Shown: piece by piece, positions 1 through 10,158 of the stretch | Numbering within the stretch: position 1 is the stretch's first letter | Layout: the number at the start of each line of letters is the position of its first letter | Origin: Prolixibacteraceae bacterium JC049 | GTDB taxonomy: Bacteria; Bacteroidota; Bacteroidia; Bacteroidales; Prolixibacteraceae | Length of the DNA: 64,000 nt | Direction of reading: 5' to 3' | Assembly (NCBI GenBank): GCA_023369685.1 | Contig: SACZ01000001.1 | Coordinates: 372,381-436,380 of the forward strand | Program-made: the position numbers and the translations under genes | The notes under the pieces: generated by a model | What the model was told of the DNA's origin: nothing | Databases searched by the model: none | The model's input: the letters and a program-made list of their open reading frames with translations, nothing else

Positions 1-1
1 T

Positions 2-2362
2 TTAGAGAATGAATTACAAGCAATAAATGAGGTGGTAGTGACGGCTGAGAAGTCTGTTACTTCAGTTGAGAATGTGACTGTAATTAAAAAGGATGCAATA
101 AAGCATATTCAGGCATTTTCGTTTGCTGATGTACTTGAGTTATTGCCTGGTAAATTAATTCAATCTCCTTCAATGGCAAATTATCAGGCTCCTTCGTTGC
201 GAGAAGTAAAGACAAATCCATTGAATACGATGAATAGCTTAGGAACTTCAATTCGGATAGATGGAGCAGATATTTCCAATAATGCAAGTTTGAATAAAGG
301 GAAGTTCGAAGGGAACTCATTGAGCTCTATTGATATGAGGGATATTAGTACCGATGATATTGAATCGGTAGAGATTATTCAAGGTGTTCCTTCTGTGAAA
401 TACGGTGATTTAACTTCAGGAACAATATTGATAAAATCGAAAGTAAAAGATTCTCCTTTTGTTTTAAAATCCAGATTGAATCCAACAACGGAGCAGTTTC
501 GTTTTGGTAAAGGATGGAACGTTGCCGAAAAATCGCAGGTAAACACAAGTATGCAATTTACTCGTGCTCGTTCTAGCTTAAGGTCAGCAGTGAATGGCTA
601 CAAAAAAATATTGGGAATGGCATTGTGGCAACGAGAGTTCGGAGAAGTAGGCAATTCTTTTAAAATGTTCTCAAAGCTAAATACGAGTTATCAATTCTCT
701 GGAGATATACACGATGTTGATAAAGGAATTGAAAGTTTGTATCGGAATAATAAGTTCTATGTTTTTGTTCAAAACTCAGGAGTAAAGCGTTTCAAGAATT
801 CATTTGTTTCGAAATTGAATTATAACGTAAATGCAAACTATTCCGATAAAGAGGTTTACGATAGAGAAACAGTAGCCTCTGATAACATATTTATTCCTGT
901 TGGAGAAATAGGAGTTCTTACTCCGGCAAAGAGAATAAAAACATTATACGATTATGAATTGCACGAAGATAGTAGGCCTTTTAGCTTCAAAGTAAGTGCT
1001 GATGTTGAAGCCGGTTTAGAAAGTCGTCATTTTAAGCACCGTTTCTTGTTCGGTTTTAATTATGTGTACGAGAAAAATCTAGGGAAGGGTACTTATTACG
1101 ATAGGGAACGCCCCCCTTATGTACAGGATCATAAAAAACGAATAAGACCAATGGATTCATACCCTGCATTGAGAAGGTATGCTCTTTTTGCCGAAGATAA
1201 GATTTCAACAAAACTTTTTTCCAAGGATCTAAGAATACAGTTAGGATTACGTTTTTCCAATTTTCAACCCAGTGGACTATGGAAGACAGATTTTGCAACA
1301 ATATTAGAACCAAGGGTAAATGTTTCGTATGTTATTACTGATAAGTTGAAATTTAGAGCTGCCTGTGGTGTTACGTCACGGTCAGCTCCTCTTTCAATGC
1401 TTAGTCCTAATCCGGTCTATTTCGATGAAAGTAATATACGAGTAAGGGGAGAACAAGAAACCGATCCGAATGTGCCGGATGTTATTGCTTATACAACTAC
1501 TTTCTTGTTCAATACGAATAATCCTGAACTGGAGCTGGCAAAAGCTATTAAGCAGGAATATAGTATATACTATCAGTTAGGAAAACACAATTTGTCATTA
1601 TCATTTTTCAATGCGGTTACACAAAACGCATATGGATCAGTTGCTCGCGATGTTTATACTCCAGTTGACAAATATAGAATGATTTATAATGATCCTGTTA
1701 AAGGAACGCATATGGAGCATTACGAAACAAGAACCTTTATGCAAAGGCTAAATGTTCCTGGAAATAAGTATGAGAGCAGAGACAGAGGAGTTGATTTGTC
1801 AATTAATATAGCTCGTATCAATGCAATTAATACCTATTTCAATATAACAGGATCTTTCTTTGAGAGTAGTACTAAAGAGTTAAGAGATTACATATCCTAT
1901 GAGCGTCTACTAGTAACGCCAGGAACAATAATTCCAATATATACAAAAGGACGAGGAAGTAAAGATCAACGCTTTTCGACAAAGGTAAGAGCTATCTATA
2001 CGATTGCTCCAATCGATTTCATACTGAGTATGACTATGCAAACAATCTGGTATAGTAAAAGCAAGTATAATCAGACATCGAGAACCCCAGTGGCTTATAT
2101 TCAAAATAGAAAGCGTCAGGAAATTACAGAAGCAGATCTGAAAAGTGGAAGGTTCGATGAATATATTCTACCTGACAATCGATATACTCCATCTTCTCCG
2201 CCTCCATTATTCCTTTTTAATATGAAGTTAACCAAAAGCATCGGAGAGAATGTCGAGTTTGCGTTTAATGCAAATAACTTCTTTTATCATCGCCCAATTC
2301 ATAATAAATCGGTGAGAAATCCTAAGTTATATTTTGGAGGAGAGTTGACAATTAAGTTGTAG
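2..2362 (+). CDS. TonB-dependent receptor, 5' end outside window
   Basis: Outer-membrane active transporter driven by TonB/ExbBD; the substrate is not evident. The reading frame is open to the first base of the window and encodes LENELQAINEVVVTAEK just before the plug. This is the usual junction between an N-terminal carboxypeptidase-like regulatory domain and the plug, so the GTG at 32 is an internal codon and the true start lies upstream. The plug spans roughly the first 130 visible residues (DVLELLPG, IESVEIIQGVPSVKYGDLTSG), followed by a long beta-barrel ending in an aromatic/basic terminus (LYFGGELTIKL). It is followed after 23 bp by a DUF4876-type lipoprotein and then a second barrel protein and a secreted protease, which looks like one operon. 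The family call is firm and the ligand unknown. Confidence 0.9.
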   Translation, partial: LENELQAINEVVVTAEKSVTSVENVTVIKKDAIKHIQAFSFADVLELLPGKLIQSPSMANYQAPSLREVKTNPLNTMNSLGTSIRIDGADISNNASLNKGKFEGNSLSSIDMRDISTDDIESVEIIQGVPSVKYGDLTSGTILIKSKVKDSPFVLKSRLNPTTEQFRFGKGWNVAEKSQVNTSMQFTRARSSLRSAVNGYKKILGMALWQREFGEVGNSFKMFSKLNTSYQFSGDIHDVDKGIESLYRNNKFYVFVQNSGVKRFKNSFVSKLNYNVNANYSDKEVYDRETVASDNIFIPVGEIGVLTPAKRIKTLYDYELHEDSRPFSFKVSADVEAGLESRHFKHRFLFGFNYVYEKNLGKGTYYDRERPPYVQDHKKRIRPMDSYPALRRYALFAEDKISTKLFSKDLRIQLGLRFSNFQPSGLWKTDFATILEPRVNVSYVITDKLKFRAACGVTSRSAPLSMLSPNPVYFDESNIRVRGEQETDPNVPDVIAYTTTFLFNTNNPELELAKAIKQEYSIYYQLGKHNLSLSFFNAVTQNAYGSVARDVYTPVDKYRMIYNDPVKGTHMEHYETRTFMQRLNVPGNKYESRDRGVDLSINIARINAINTYFNITGSFFESSTKELRDYISYERLLVTPGTIIPIYTKGRGSKDQRFSTKVRAIYTIAPIDFILSMTMQTIWYSKSKYNQTSRTPVAYIQNRKRQEITEADLKSGRFDEYILPDNRYTPSSPPPLFLFNMKLTKSIGENVEFAFNANNFFYHRPIHNKSVRNPKLYFGGELTIKL

Positions 2363-2385
2363 TAATAATATAAAATCAGATACTT

Positions 2386-3564
2386 ATGAATCGTTTAATT
2401 TACTTCGTATTTTTTGCAATGGTTGCTTTGTGGACAGGATGTTCCGACGATAATACTATTGCTCCGGGTAATGTTTCTGTAACAGTTAACTATCCCGAAT
2501 CTTTTAGTAGTAGTGCTTCAAAAGCTAATATTGAAGTGAAAATAAAAGGAGTAACAAATACCGAATTAGAGTACAAAGGAAAAACCAATGAGCAAGGAGT
2601 TGTTGTATTTAGCGACCTAATTGTTGGCACTTATAAGTTAGTTGTTGATAAGTCGTTTACAGCAGAAGAAGCTAAGGGTATTTCAGGATATAGCAATGAG
2701 ATTATTCTGAATGCGAGTAAGAATGATGTTGTAGTAGTAAGTGAAAATACTATAAATGTTACAGTTGATTTGAAAACTCAGAAAATGGGAGGATTGTTGA
2801 TTAAACAGATGAAGTTTAGTGGAACAGAACCTCGTTATTTCAAAGATGAGTTTGTTGAAATTTACAATAATGCAAATCACGATATTTATTTAGATGGACT
2901 TTGCCTGGGTGCTCACCATGCGCGTAATGTGGAGCGTTTCGACAATGACATGGAAAATACTTATGTAGGAACAGTATGGCAAATTCCGGGAACAGGAAAA
3001 GAGCACTTGCTAAAGCCTGGTGAAAGTGTGATTATTGCAGAGACTGCACGTGACCATACTGTTGATAACGATAACAGTTTGGATCTCTCTGGAGCAAAGT
3101 TTGAAACTTTTGTTGAAGGTGTAGATGATATTGATAATACTAAATCGACAAACTTAATTGTTAAAAGAACCGGCCATTCAAAAGTAACCTCTAGCTTCGT
3201 TAAATCGATGTATCAGGAGTTACATACTAAGTTGGAGTTTGTAATTTTTAGAGTTGACGACTTCGATGCGTTAAAGATGTTTAATTGTGAAGAGGTTGGA
3301 GTTACAGGTAATTACCTGTTTACACAAATTCCGAATGATAAAATTATTGATGCATACGCTGTTAAGCACTTCTATTATGGCGTTAAACTGACAACTGCAG
3401 TAGACAAAGGACCTTTAGATGATGAACGACCTGTAGACAATACGGCATGGATCCGTAAGGTGAGTAGTGAGATTAATAATCGTAAAATTTTGAAAAACAC
3501 AAACGATTCATCTGAAGACTTTGAGCTGATCAATAAGGCTGTGCCAGGAGCCTGGAAACAATAA
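2386..3564 (+). CDS. DUF4876-type surface lipoprotein
   Basis: Predicted lipoprotein of 392 residues. A lipobox-like segment (ALWTGC) puts the lipidated cysteine at about residue 19, followed by SDD. An Ig/Cna-B-like region (about 30-120, TNEQGVVVFSDLIVGTYKL) precedes a C-terminal domain (about 135-390) starting LLIKQMKFSG with an EFVEIYNNA motif. That domain resembles the DUF4876 family, which I recall beside TonB-dependent receptors in Bacteroidota, possibly as a surface ligand-binding partner. It follows the receptor by 23 bp and is followed by a strong hairpin at 3601-3644. Function is inferred from context; the DUF assignment is from memory. Confidence 0.75.
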   Translation: MNRLIYFVFFAMVALWTGCSDDNTIAPGNVSVTVNYPESFSSSASKANIEVKIKGVTNTELEYKGKTNEQGVVVFSDLIVGTYKLVVDKSFTAEEAKGISGYSNEIILNASKNDVVVVSENTINVTVDLKTQKMGGLLIKQMKFSGTEPRYFKDEFVEIYNNANHDIYLDGLCLGAHHARNVERFDNDMENTYVGTVWQIPGTGKEHLLKPGESVIIAETARDHTVDNDNSLDLSGAKFETFVEGVDDIDNTKSTNLIVKRTGHSKVTSSFVKSMYQELHTKLEFVIFRVDDFDALKMFNCEEVGVTGNYLFTQIPNDKIIDAYAVKHFYYGVKLTTAVDKGPLDDERPVDNTAWIRKVSSEINNRKILKNTNDSSEDFELINKAVPGAWKQ

Positions 3565-3600
3565 AATCATTAATTGTTTTTATTCTAAATTTCAATAAAG

Positions 3601-3655
3601 CTGTTGGAGTATTGTACTATTGTAAAGTAACAGTACTTCAACAGTTGACTTTTTA
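3601..3655 (+). terminator. long hairpin between the DUF4876 gene and the barrel gene
   Basis: Arms 3601-3615 (ctgttggagtattgt) and 3630-3644 (acagtacttcaacag) pair over 15 bp with two G-U wobbles, and the loop can pair three more bases. A short T run (ttgacttttt) follows. It lies inside an otherwise co-directional operon, so it may be a partial terminator that lowers expression of the two downstream genes, or a processing site. Confidence 0.55.
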
Positions 3656-3666
3656 AAAGTGGTAAT

Positions 3667-5211
3667 ATGAATCGCTATATTTTAATGTTGTGCCTTTTAT
3701 GGGGAGGAGTATTGTGGGCTCAACAAGATCAACTACAATTACAAAAAGATATTGCCTTTATTAAAGCGGATGATATTTTTTGTAATAATAGTGCATTAAT
3801 GTCTCTTTCCGATAGTAAAGAATTTTCCGAATCTTACTTAACCTATATCAATAGTTACTCCCAATTTAAAGCGGTTCAGAATGCAAAACAACAGAATGGA
3901 ATCAGTTTCTATTCCGAGGGCTATAAGGCATATTCCAATTTGAAATGCAAAGGCTCTGTGCTTTATAAAAATTACAACGAAAAAGGAATACAGTGGAGTA
4001 ATATTTTATTTCCTCAAGGGAATACACCATATATTATTGCTGATTCTTTAGATGGGGAATGGGAGAAGAGAAGTTATAAGTTAAATGGCGATGTGGTAAC
4101 TAGTAAGTTGTTTAACATGTTTTATGTGGGAGTGGGAATGAATTACCATGTAGAAACAGGAGCAAAACAGAAAGATCCTCGCCCACTAAATACGTATAAG
4201 AATTTAAAAAACTCGATATCTATTTTGTTCCCTTTATCATCAATACATAATATTGGGGGAACTGTTAGCTATACAAGCATAAAAGAGGAAATAGATGTCG
4301 ATTATTCAAATAATTTGAATAAGAAATATTCGGTATACTGGCTACGTGCTCTAGGAGAAGCTCCTAAAGATTATCGAAATTTCAATGTGGATTTTAAACA
4401 AGATAGTAAGGTGCTTGGCTTAAGCATGTTTTATGCTTATAAAACCGATTTGACTAAGTTTTATTTGACGGTGTTGTATAATGATAAGGAAGAGGTTTCT
4501 GGTATAAATCATTATGTTACTAAAAAAGAGATACGAAAAGATGCCTGTTATGAATCCAATAAATTGCAGTTAGAGTCGATTTTAAATAGATATGTTTCCA
4601 AGGGATTTCATCAAGTTAAATTAGGTGTAAGAAGCAATGTTGGGAAAGGGTATAAACCCGTAATGAAATCGAGCAAAGATATTACTCCAGAGGAGTTGAA
4701 TAGTTATAAAAATCATGATTTCTTTTTTGATGAGAAGTTGATTCAGGCAGAGTATAATTTTTATAGAACGAATAGCGAAAAACTTTTCCATTGGAGGTTA
4801 GGTGTTTTTAACGAGTATGGAAAAGAAAAACAACAGCACCAATTGCTGCAAAATAATAGATCTATAAGCTTTGTGCGGTCGAAACTTACATTTGAAATTA
4901 CCCATAAGATAAATATCAAAACAAGTATTAAAGTTGGTGCAGAAGGGGCTCATAAACAGGTGATTGATCATCATCAATATATAAATCCAAATAATAAGTC
5001 AGATGTGGTTAAGGGATTTATTATTCCTGAATATCAATATCTTTCTCAATCATATAGTCGTGCTAAACTGCAATTGCGTTTAAGTCGATTAGTTAAGAAT
5101 TACATTGTGTTTAGTCAGATTGAGACAAAACGTTTATTTGTACCAGAAGGAAAAGTAAAACAGGGCTTATCCAATCATTATATAGCTGTTAAAATAGGAT
5201 TGGTTTTATAG
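3667..5211 (+). CDS. outer-membrane beta-barrel protein, DUF6850-like
   Basis: Predicted outer-membrane protein of 514 residues with an N-terminal signal peptide (MNRYILMLCLLWGGVLWAQ, cleavage after about residue 18). The rest alternates short polar turns with amphipathic strands (for example KFYLTVLYNDKE and FHQVKLGVRSNVG) and ends in a hydrophobic strand (HYIAVKIGLVL), typical of a barrel. It resembles the DUF6850 barrel family that I recall next to DUF4876 lipoproteins and TonB receptors. The next gene starts 19 bp downstream, so the two are probably co-transcribed. The barrel prediction is solid, the DUF number is from memory, and no function is known to me. Confidence 0.65.
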   Translation: MNRYILMLCLLWGGVLWAQQDQLQLQKDIAFIKADDIFCNNSALMSLSDSKEFSESYLTYINSYSQFKAVQNAKQQNGISFYSEGYKAYSNLKCKGSVLYKNYNEKGIQWSNILFPQGNTPYIIADSLDGEWEKRSYKLNGDVVTSKLFNMFYVGVGMNYHVETGAKQKDPRPLNTYKNLKNSISILFPLSSIHNIGGTVSYTSIKEEIDVDYSNNLNKKYSVYWLRALGEAPKDYRNFNVDFKQDSKVLGLSMFYAYKTDLTKFYLTVLYNDKEEVSGINHYVTKKEIRKDACYESNKLQLESILNRYVSKGFHQVKLGVRSNVGKGYKPVMKSSKDITPEELNSYKNHDFFFDEKLIQAEYNFYRTNSEKLFHWRLGVFNEYGKEKQQHQLLQNNRSISFVRSKLTFEITHKINIKTSIKVGAEGAHKQVIDHHQYINPNNKSDVVKGFIIPEYQYLSQSYSRAKLQLRLSRLVKNYIVFSQIETKRLFVPEGKVKQGLSNHYIAVKIGLVL

Positions 5212-5230
5212 AAAAGAATTAGAAAGGGAA

Positions 5231-8200
5231 ATGAAAAAGTTACAAGTTTTTATTATTTGGTTGTTAATCTCTTTTTTAGGGATAAATAATGTGTTTGCAC
5301 AATATGAAAGATATTCAATTGATGAGTTTATTGCAAAATTTGATTTTGACAAAAGAAGTCAGCATAACAGTTATTTCATCATCGATTTCAAAAGAATAGT
5401 ATCTTCTCAAGAGAAAAGAGATTATGCAGAAAAAGGAATTTTTATCAATGACTACATCGGAGAGTATAACTATCTAGTCGCAAGTAGTGTCTCAGAAGTG
5501 GGTGGCTTTGTGGCAATGCAACAGCAAAATACAAGAAAGCAGGGGGATGAGTTTCACTTGAATAAGCTTTCTTCTGCATTGAAAAAAGAAGAATTTCCCC
5601 AATATATTCTGAAAAGCGAAGGTAGAATTAGTATTGTTGCTTCTTTCCTGAAAACAGAAACCAAATCGAATGTTCGGTCGGCATTGGAAAAATTAGGTGT
5701 TAATGATTTTAGGATCATTCACCATTTTCAACAAATAGAAATGACAGTTATGCCGGAGAAACTTGCGGCGCTAGCACAAATTCCCTGGATTGTTCGTATT
5801 GAGGAAGGATCTGAGCCTATAGTTCGCTTTGATCAATTAGGTCGTAATAGTTCTGGGGCAATGGCTGTCGCTCATTACAATAATTCATTGAAAAAATATA
5901 CAGGCAAAGGAATTAAAGTTGGTATCTGGGATGGAGATGTCGTTGAACATATCGATTTGTTGGGCAGAGTTAATATAAATGAAAATGGGGATGCAGAATC
6001 ACCTCATGGTACCCATGTGGCAGGAGTTATTGCAGGTCGAGGTCTTATTAAGACTAAAGCAAAAGGAATGGCTGAAGATGTATTCCTGGAAGCATGGAAT
6101 TATTCAAAGCAGCAGGGAGATCTTTTCAATTACGAAGAGATGGACAAGTCAGCCAATGAACAAGGAATTACTATTTCTCAGAATTCATACGGAGCAACTC
6201 ATCGTGGTGGTGATTATCCTCCTTATAAATCAAGGAATAGAGCCATCGATAAATTAGCGGTGAAACACCCTGAGTTGTCGTTGGTTTTTTCGGCAGGAAA
6301 TTCTCAAGGATTAGGCAAGATGTTTGGACACGATGGCTTCCGCACGGTACGTCGTTCTGCTAAAAATATAATAACAGTCGGAGCCGTTGACCGTTATCGA
6401 AGAATCACCGATTTTTCAAGTTTAGGGCCTACCTATAATGGACGAATTGCTCCGTTGGTTTCTGCTTATGGTAAGAGTGTTATTTCCACTGCCTACCATT
6501 CTGATTATGTAAATTACGATGGAACTTCTCAGGCTGCTCCGTTGGTTTCGGGAATTATGGCTCAACTTTCTCAGGCTTATTTCGAAAAATATAAAACAAA
6601 ACCTGAAGCAAATATTCTGAAAGCTATCGTTTGTAATAGTGCAACTGATTTGGGAAATGCTGGCCCCGATTTTTCTTACGGCTTTGGAATGGTGAATGCA
6701 GTGAAAGCATTGGAGGCAATAGACAACGAATGGTTTCAAAGCGAAGAGGTGGCTCATCTGGAACAAAAAGAGTTTGCTATTGAAGTGCCCAACAATGTTG
6801 CTCAGTTCAAAGTAATGTTGGTTTGGATTGATCCGGTGGTTGATGTGGATGCCAATATTGATCTGGTAAACAACTTAGATTTGAAAGTGGTGTCGGCCAA
6901 TAACGAGAATCATTTACCTTTGGTTTTGAATCCTCAGAAAGAAACAGAAATAGCTCAACCTGGAGTAGATGATTTAAATAATATAGAACAGGTTGTTGTG
7001 GAAAAGCCTGTGGCTGGAAATTATAAAATTGTTATTGATGGGAAAAAAGTAGTTGATGGCAATCAGCAATTTGTAATTGCTTATGACTTTGTATATGAAG
7101 ATCCTCAGATAATTTATCCGGTGGACGGCATTACAGTTGATGCGGGAAAAACGGCTATAATTGAATGTGTGACCAGTGAAGACAAGAAAACAATTTTAGA
7201 AATTTCATATGATAAAGGAAGTTCTTACGAAACCATCGTGGAAACAAAGAATGGAATTAAAAGTATAGAATTTAAAATGCCTGTTGATAAAGCATTGGCA
7301 AGATTAAGATTGAAACAGGGAAGTTATAAGTCAGAAACAAGTGATTTTTATATTATTGGAACTCCCCAGGAAATTAAAGCTAATCAGTTAGGTGATAAAG
7401 AATTTCAATTGAGCTGGAAAGCTGTTCCAATGGCCGACTCATATGAAATTTTAAAAGTTGGAGATGGCGACATTAAGTTGGTAAAGGCTACAGAAAAAAC
7501 AGAGGTTAATATTCCAATGGATGCATCTCAAGGAGATTGGATAGCTGTAAGAGGTGTGAATAAACAGTATAATGTGAAAGGTAATCGTTCAGATGCTGTG
7601 CAAATAAAACCGTTGAATGCATTGAGTAGTTTGCCTATAACTGAAGATTTTGAAAGTGAAAATTCAATACAGTTCAAAGAGATCAAAGGAAAAAATGTAG
7701 CTTCACATGTTGCTTTTAATGTATTTTCCAATCGTAACCATAGCTTATTCATTGAAGGAGGAAAAAATGAAGAACGTTGGGAGAATGATACTGATGATCA
7801 ATTGCTTTGGAGTAAAAATGCCGATTTCAAATATGTATTAGAATTAGGAAGAGTAAATGTTAATGATATTTCTGATTTAATATTCTCATTCGATAAATTG
7901 CAAATTGGAGGTGTTAATCTAAAATCGAACCAATTGCGAGTTTGTGTTGATGGAGAGCCTATTGCCGATTTGTTAGGAAATGTTTTCCATAAGCCCATAG
8001 CCACTCAAGGTGAGATGTTTTCGCATGTTTATTACGACCTTAATAAATATCTAAAGAGCAACTTTAAGTTAAGTATTGAGGTGCTTTGTAAGAAGAAAAG
8101 TGTAAATGGTAAAGATGGAGATCTGGTTTATATCGATAACCTAAAGTTGGATGAAAGAAGAGCTCATGATGTAGTGTTGGCCGAAGTTTTATATCCCAAA

Positions 8201-9853
8201 ACAGGAACAGGGTTGCGTTATGAAACGATCACTTATAGATTATTAAATCTGGGTAAAAATGATATTCAGAGTACAACTGTTAGTTATGAAGTAAGCCATG
8301 GTCGTAAAAAACAATCCGTAGAGGAAGTGCTTAATCAACCTATCAAACCGTTGAAATTATTTAATTATACTTTTAAAGAGAAAGCCGACTTTTCTAGTAC
8401 AGCAGAACTTTACTCTTTAATGATGAAGGCCACTATTGCTAATGATGATAATGAATCGAATAATTTGGTGGAGGTGAAGAAGATTGATAACTATGGAGAT
8501 ATTGTTTTAATGCCCAAAGAAGGAACAGTAAAAGTGGTTACTGATGATACTATTTTTACAGATCCTGGCTCTCAGAAATACTTTTATCCTTTTTTGGATG
8601 AGTTCGGAGTGGCTAAGTTTACTCCAAAAAATCTGACGGCTCGTCTAAAAGTCTCTTTTGATGAAATGTATATTGCAAATCCATATGACTCTTTGTATAT
8701 CTATAGTGGAACAAATGAGTTGAAGCGGTTGGGTGCCGTTTCGGGAGAAGATAAATCGCAAACATTTATTTCTGATGCAGAGGATGGAGGACTTACTTTT
8801 AAATTCAAAGGAAGTAGGTTAGTGGCTTGGAGTGGTTGGGTGGCCAAAATTAAAGCTGTTACCAAAGAGAATCTTCCTAGCTATAAGTTGAAGATTTTAA
8901 AACAATTGGAATCAATTAATGATAAGGGCGAGGCACAGATGAGAATTCGTGTTGCTAACTTGGGAGCTAATGATATTAATCAGCTCGATTTAGAATATGT
9001 TGTTGATGGAGAAAATGCTACTAATGAAAAATATACTCAAAAGATAAAAAGTGGTAGTTACATCGATTTTGTGTTTGCAAAGAAAGAGGATTTCTCAGAA
9101 TATGGAAGTTTCCATAATGTTACTTTTCGAGTAACTGCAGAAACAGAAAACGGCAGAGTAGAAGATAATTTAGATGTGGTAATGGCAAGACATTATCCTG
9201 ACGTTTGGGGGGAAGGACAGGCATATATAAAAAATGTAAAACTGGCCGAAATAGATAATGCTTCGGAGTATGATGGACATCGGTTATATTTAAACAAAGT
9301 AGCTTCTTTAAAAGCAGGAGGTACTTATCCGCTAGTAGTAATGGGTAAAAGCCTATATTTTCCTCAGTCAATAACAGTGTACGGATGGGCTGACTGGGAT
9401 AGTAATGGACAATTTGATGAGAATGAGAAAATAACTTTTACTAAAAAGAAGGATTTGTTTTCAGCAAGTTTAGTAGTGCCACAAAATGTGCATGGTTACA
9501 AGCGACTTAGATTACGGATATTTGATATAAATAAGAATATTAGTCCAGTTGGACGCTATAAATATGGAGAGGCAGAAGATTATACACTAAAGATTACTAA
9601 AAATACCAGTGTCCCATATTCAATCGAAAAAACAGTGAGGGTATTTCCCAATCCTGCTACAGGAAGTGTATTTGTTGAAAAAGCAAATGGAAACCGATTG
9701 AGTATTATGACGATACTGGGTGTTCAGTTGATGGAAAAAGATATTGATTCTGATCTTACTCAGATTGATTTATCCTTGTTTTCAAAAGGAGTATACTTAT
9801 TTGTCTTTAGTAAAGATGGAGAAAGACAAGTGGAAAAAGTGATAGTGAATTAG
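5231..9853 (+). CDS. T9SS-secreted subtilisin-like serine protease (S8)
   Basis: Large secreted protease of 1540 residues. A signal peptide covers about residues 1-23 (ending NNVFAQ) and is followed by a pro-region. The S8 catalytic domain spans about 215-500 with Asp234 (GIWDGD), His259 (SPHGTHVAG), oxyanion Asn357 (FSAGNS) and Ser433 (YDGTSQAAP) all present. A fibronectin III-like segment lies near 710-795, a CUB-like region near 1090-1210 (DSLYIYSG) and a GEVED-like region near 1325-1455 (YGEAEDYTLKI). The end (about 1470-1540, VFPNPATGSVFVE to KVIVN) is a type A T9SS sorting domain, so it is exported through the outer membrane and likely surface-anchored or released. It is the last gene of the receptor operon, which suggests it generates or trims a peptide ligand for that receptor (inference). 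Confidence 0.93.
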   Translation: MKKLQVFIIWLLISFLGINNVFAQYERYSIDEFIAKFDFDKRSQHNSYFIIDFKRIVSSQEKRDYAEKGIFINDYIGEYNYLVASSVSEVGGFVAMQQQNTRKQGDEFHLNKLSSALKKEEFPQYILKSEGRISIVASFLKTETKSNVRSALEKLGVNDFRIIHHFQQIEMTVMPEKLAALAQIPWIVRIEEGSEPIVRFDQLGRNSSGAMAVAHYNNSLKKYTGKGIKVGIWDGDVVEHIDLLGRVNINENGDAESPHGTHVAGVIAGRGLIKTKAKGMAEDVFLEAWNYSKQQGDLFNYEEMDKSANEQGITISQNSYGATHRGGDYPPYKSRNRAIDKLAVKHPELSLVFSAGNSQGLGKMFGHDGFRTVRRSAKNIITVGAVDRYRRITDFSSLGPTYNGRIAPLVSAYGKSVISTAYHSDYVNYDGTSQAAPLVSGIMAQLSQAYFEKYKTKPEANILKAIVCNSATDLGNAGPDFSYGFGMVNAVKALEAIDNEWFQSEEVAHLEQKEFAIEVPNNVAQFKVMLVWIDPVVDVDANIDLVNNLDLKVVSANNENHLPLVLNPQKETEIAQPGVDDLNNIEQVVVEKPVAGNYKIVIDGKKVVDGNQQFVIAYDFVYEDPQIIYPVDGITVDAGKTAIIECVTSEDKKTILEISYDKGSSYETIVETKNGIKSIEFKMPVDKALARLRLKQGSYKSETSDFYIIGTPQEIKANQLGDKEFQLSWKAVPMADSYEILKVGDGDIKLVKATEKTEVNIPMDASQGDWIAVRGVNKQYNVKGNRSDAVQIKPLNALSSLPITEDFESENSIQFKEIKGKNVASHVAFNVFSNRNHSLFIEGGKNEERWENDTDDQLLWSKNADFKYVLELGRVNVNDISDLIFSFDKLQIGGVNLKSNQLRVCVDGEPIADLLGNVFHKPIATQGEMFSHVYYDLNKYLKSNFKLSIEVLCKKKSVNGKDGDLVYIDNLKLDERRAHDVVLAEVLYPKTGTGLRYETITYRLLNLGKNDIQSTTVSYEVSHGRKKQSVEEVLNQPIKPLKLFNYTFKEKADFSSTAELYSLMMKATIANDDNESNNLVEVKKIDNYGDIVLMPKEGTVKVVTDDTIFTDPGSQKYFYPFLDEFGVAKFTPKNLTARLKVSFDEMYIANPYDSLYIYSGTNELKRLGAVSGEDKSQTFISDAEDGGLTFKFKGSRLVAWSGWVAKIKAVTKENLPSYKLKILKQLESINDKGEAQMRIRVANLGANDINQLDLEYVVDGENATNEKYTQKIKSGSYIDFVFAKKEDFSEYGSFHNVTFRVTAETENGRVEDNLDVVMARHYPDVWGEGQAYIKNVKLAEIDNASEYDGHRLYLNKVASLKAGGTYPLVVMGKSLYFPQSITVYGWADWDSNGQFDENEKITFTKKKDLFSASLVVPQNVHGYKRLRLRIFDINKNISPVGRYKYGEAEDYTLKITKNTSVPYSIEKTVRVFPNPATGSVFVEKANGNRLSIMTILGVQLMEKDIDSDLTQIDLSLFSKGVYLFVFSKDGERQVEKVIVN

Positions 9854-10158
9854 TTTAAATGATATGCTTAAGGCCCTAATTGCAAAAACGAATAAGTATT
9901 TGTTGTTTAAGTATTGTGGAAATAATTTTTGTAAAAATATTTACTTGTAAAGAATCTGAAGCTATTTGAATGACGTTTGTCTGGAAGTGTTGGGAATAGC
10001 CTATAAAGCGTGATGAAACGTGCTGCTAAAACGTTGTTACCATAATCTAAACAATGAGTGTAAGAAGCTCTTAAACACTTGGCTTCTGCTTGCAGGCTCT
10101 ATTTTTTTCCCTAATTTTGCCACCGGAAAATCAAATTAATCCATTATCAAAAATACAC
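9854..10158. other. intergenic region between the protease and transketolase
   Basis: About 305 bp without a credible gene. It holds a bulged hairpin at 10057-10079 (agtgtaaga / tcttaaacact) lacking a T run, and the transketolase promoter. I see no clear terminator for the protease operon and no tRNA. Confidence 0.5.
10090..10119 (+). promoter_or_regulatory. Bacteroidota-type promoter of transketolase
   Basis: TTG at 10090-10092 and TAATTTTG at 10112-10119 match the -33/-7 consensus of the Bacteroidota primary sigma factor (TTG, 19-21 bp, TAnnTTTG) with a 19-bp spacer. It predicts transcription starting near 10125, which places the earlier in-frame TTG codon at 10090 upstream of the transcript and supports the ATG at 10159 as the start. 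Confidence 0.75.

Noticed and set aside
5979-6257. Second reading frame of 92 codons inside the protease gene
   Set aside because: It lies over the catalytic domain in another frame and carries no domain.
10090-10158. N-terminal extension of transketolase
   Set aside because: It starts at the -33 element of the promoter and encodes residues unrelated to the family; the ATG at 10159 gives the standard N-terminus.
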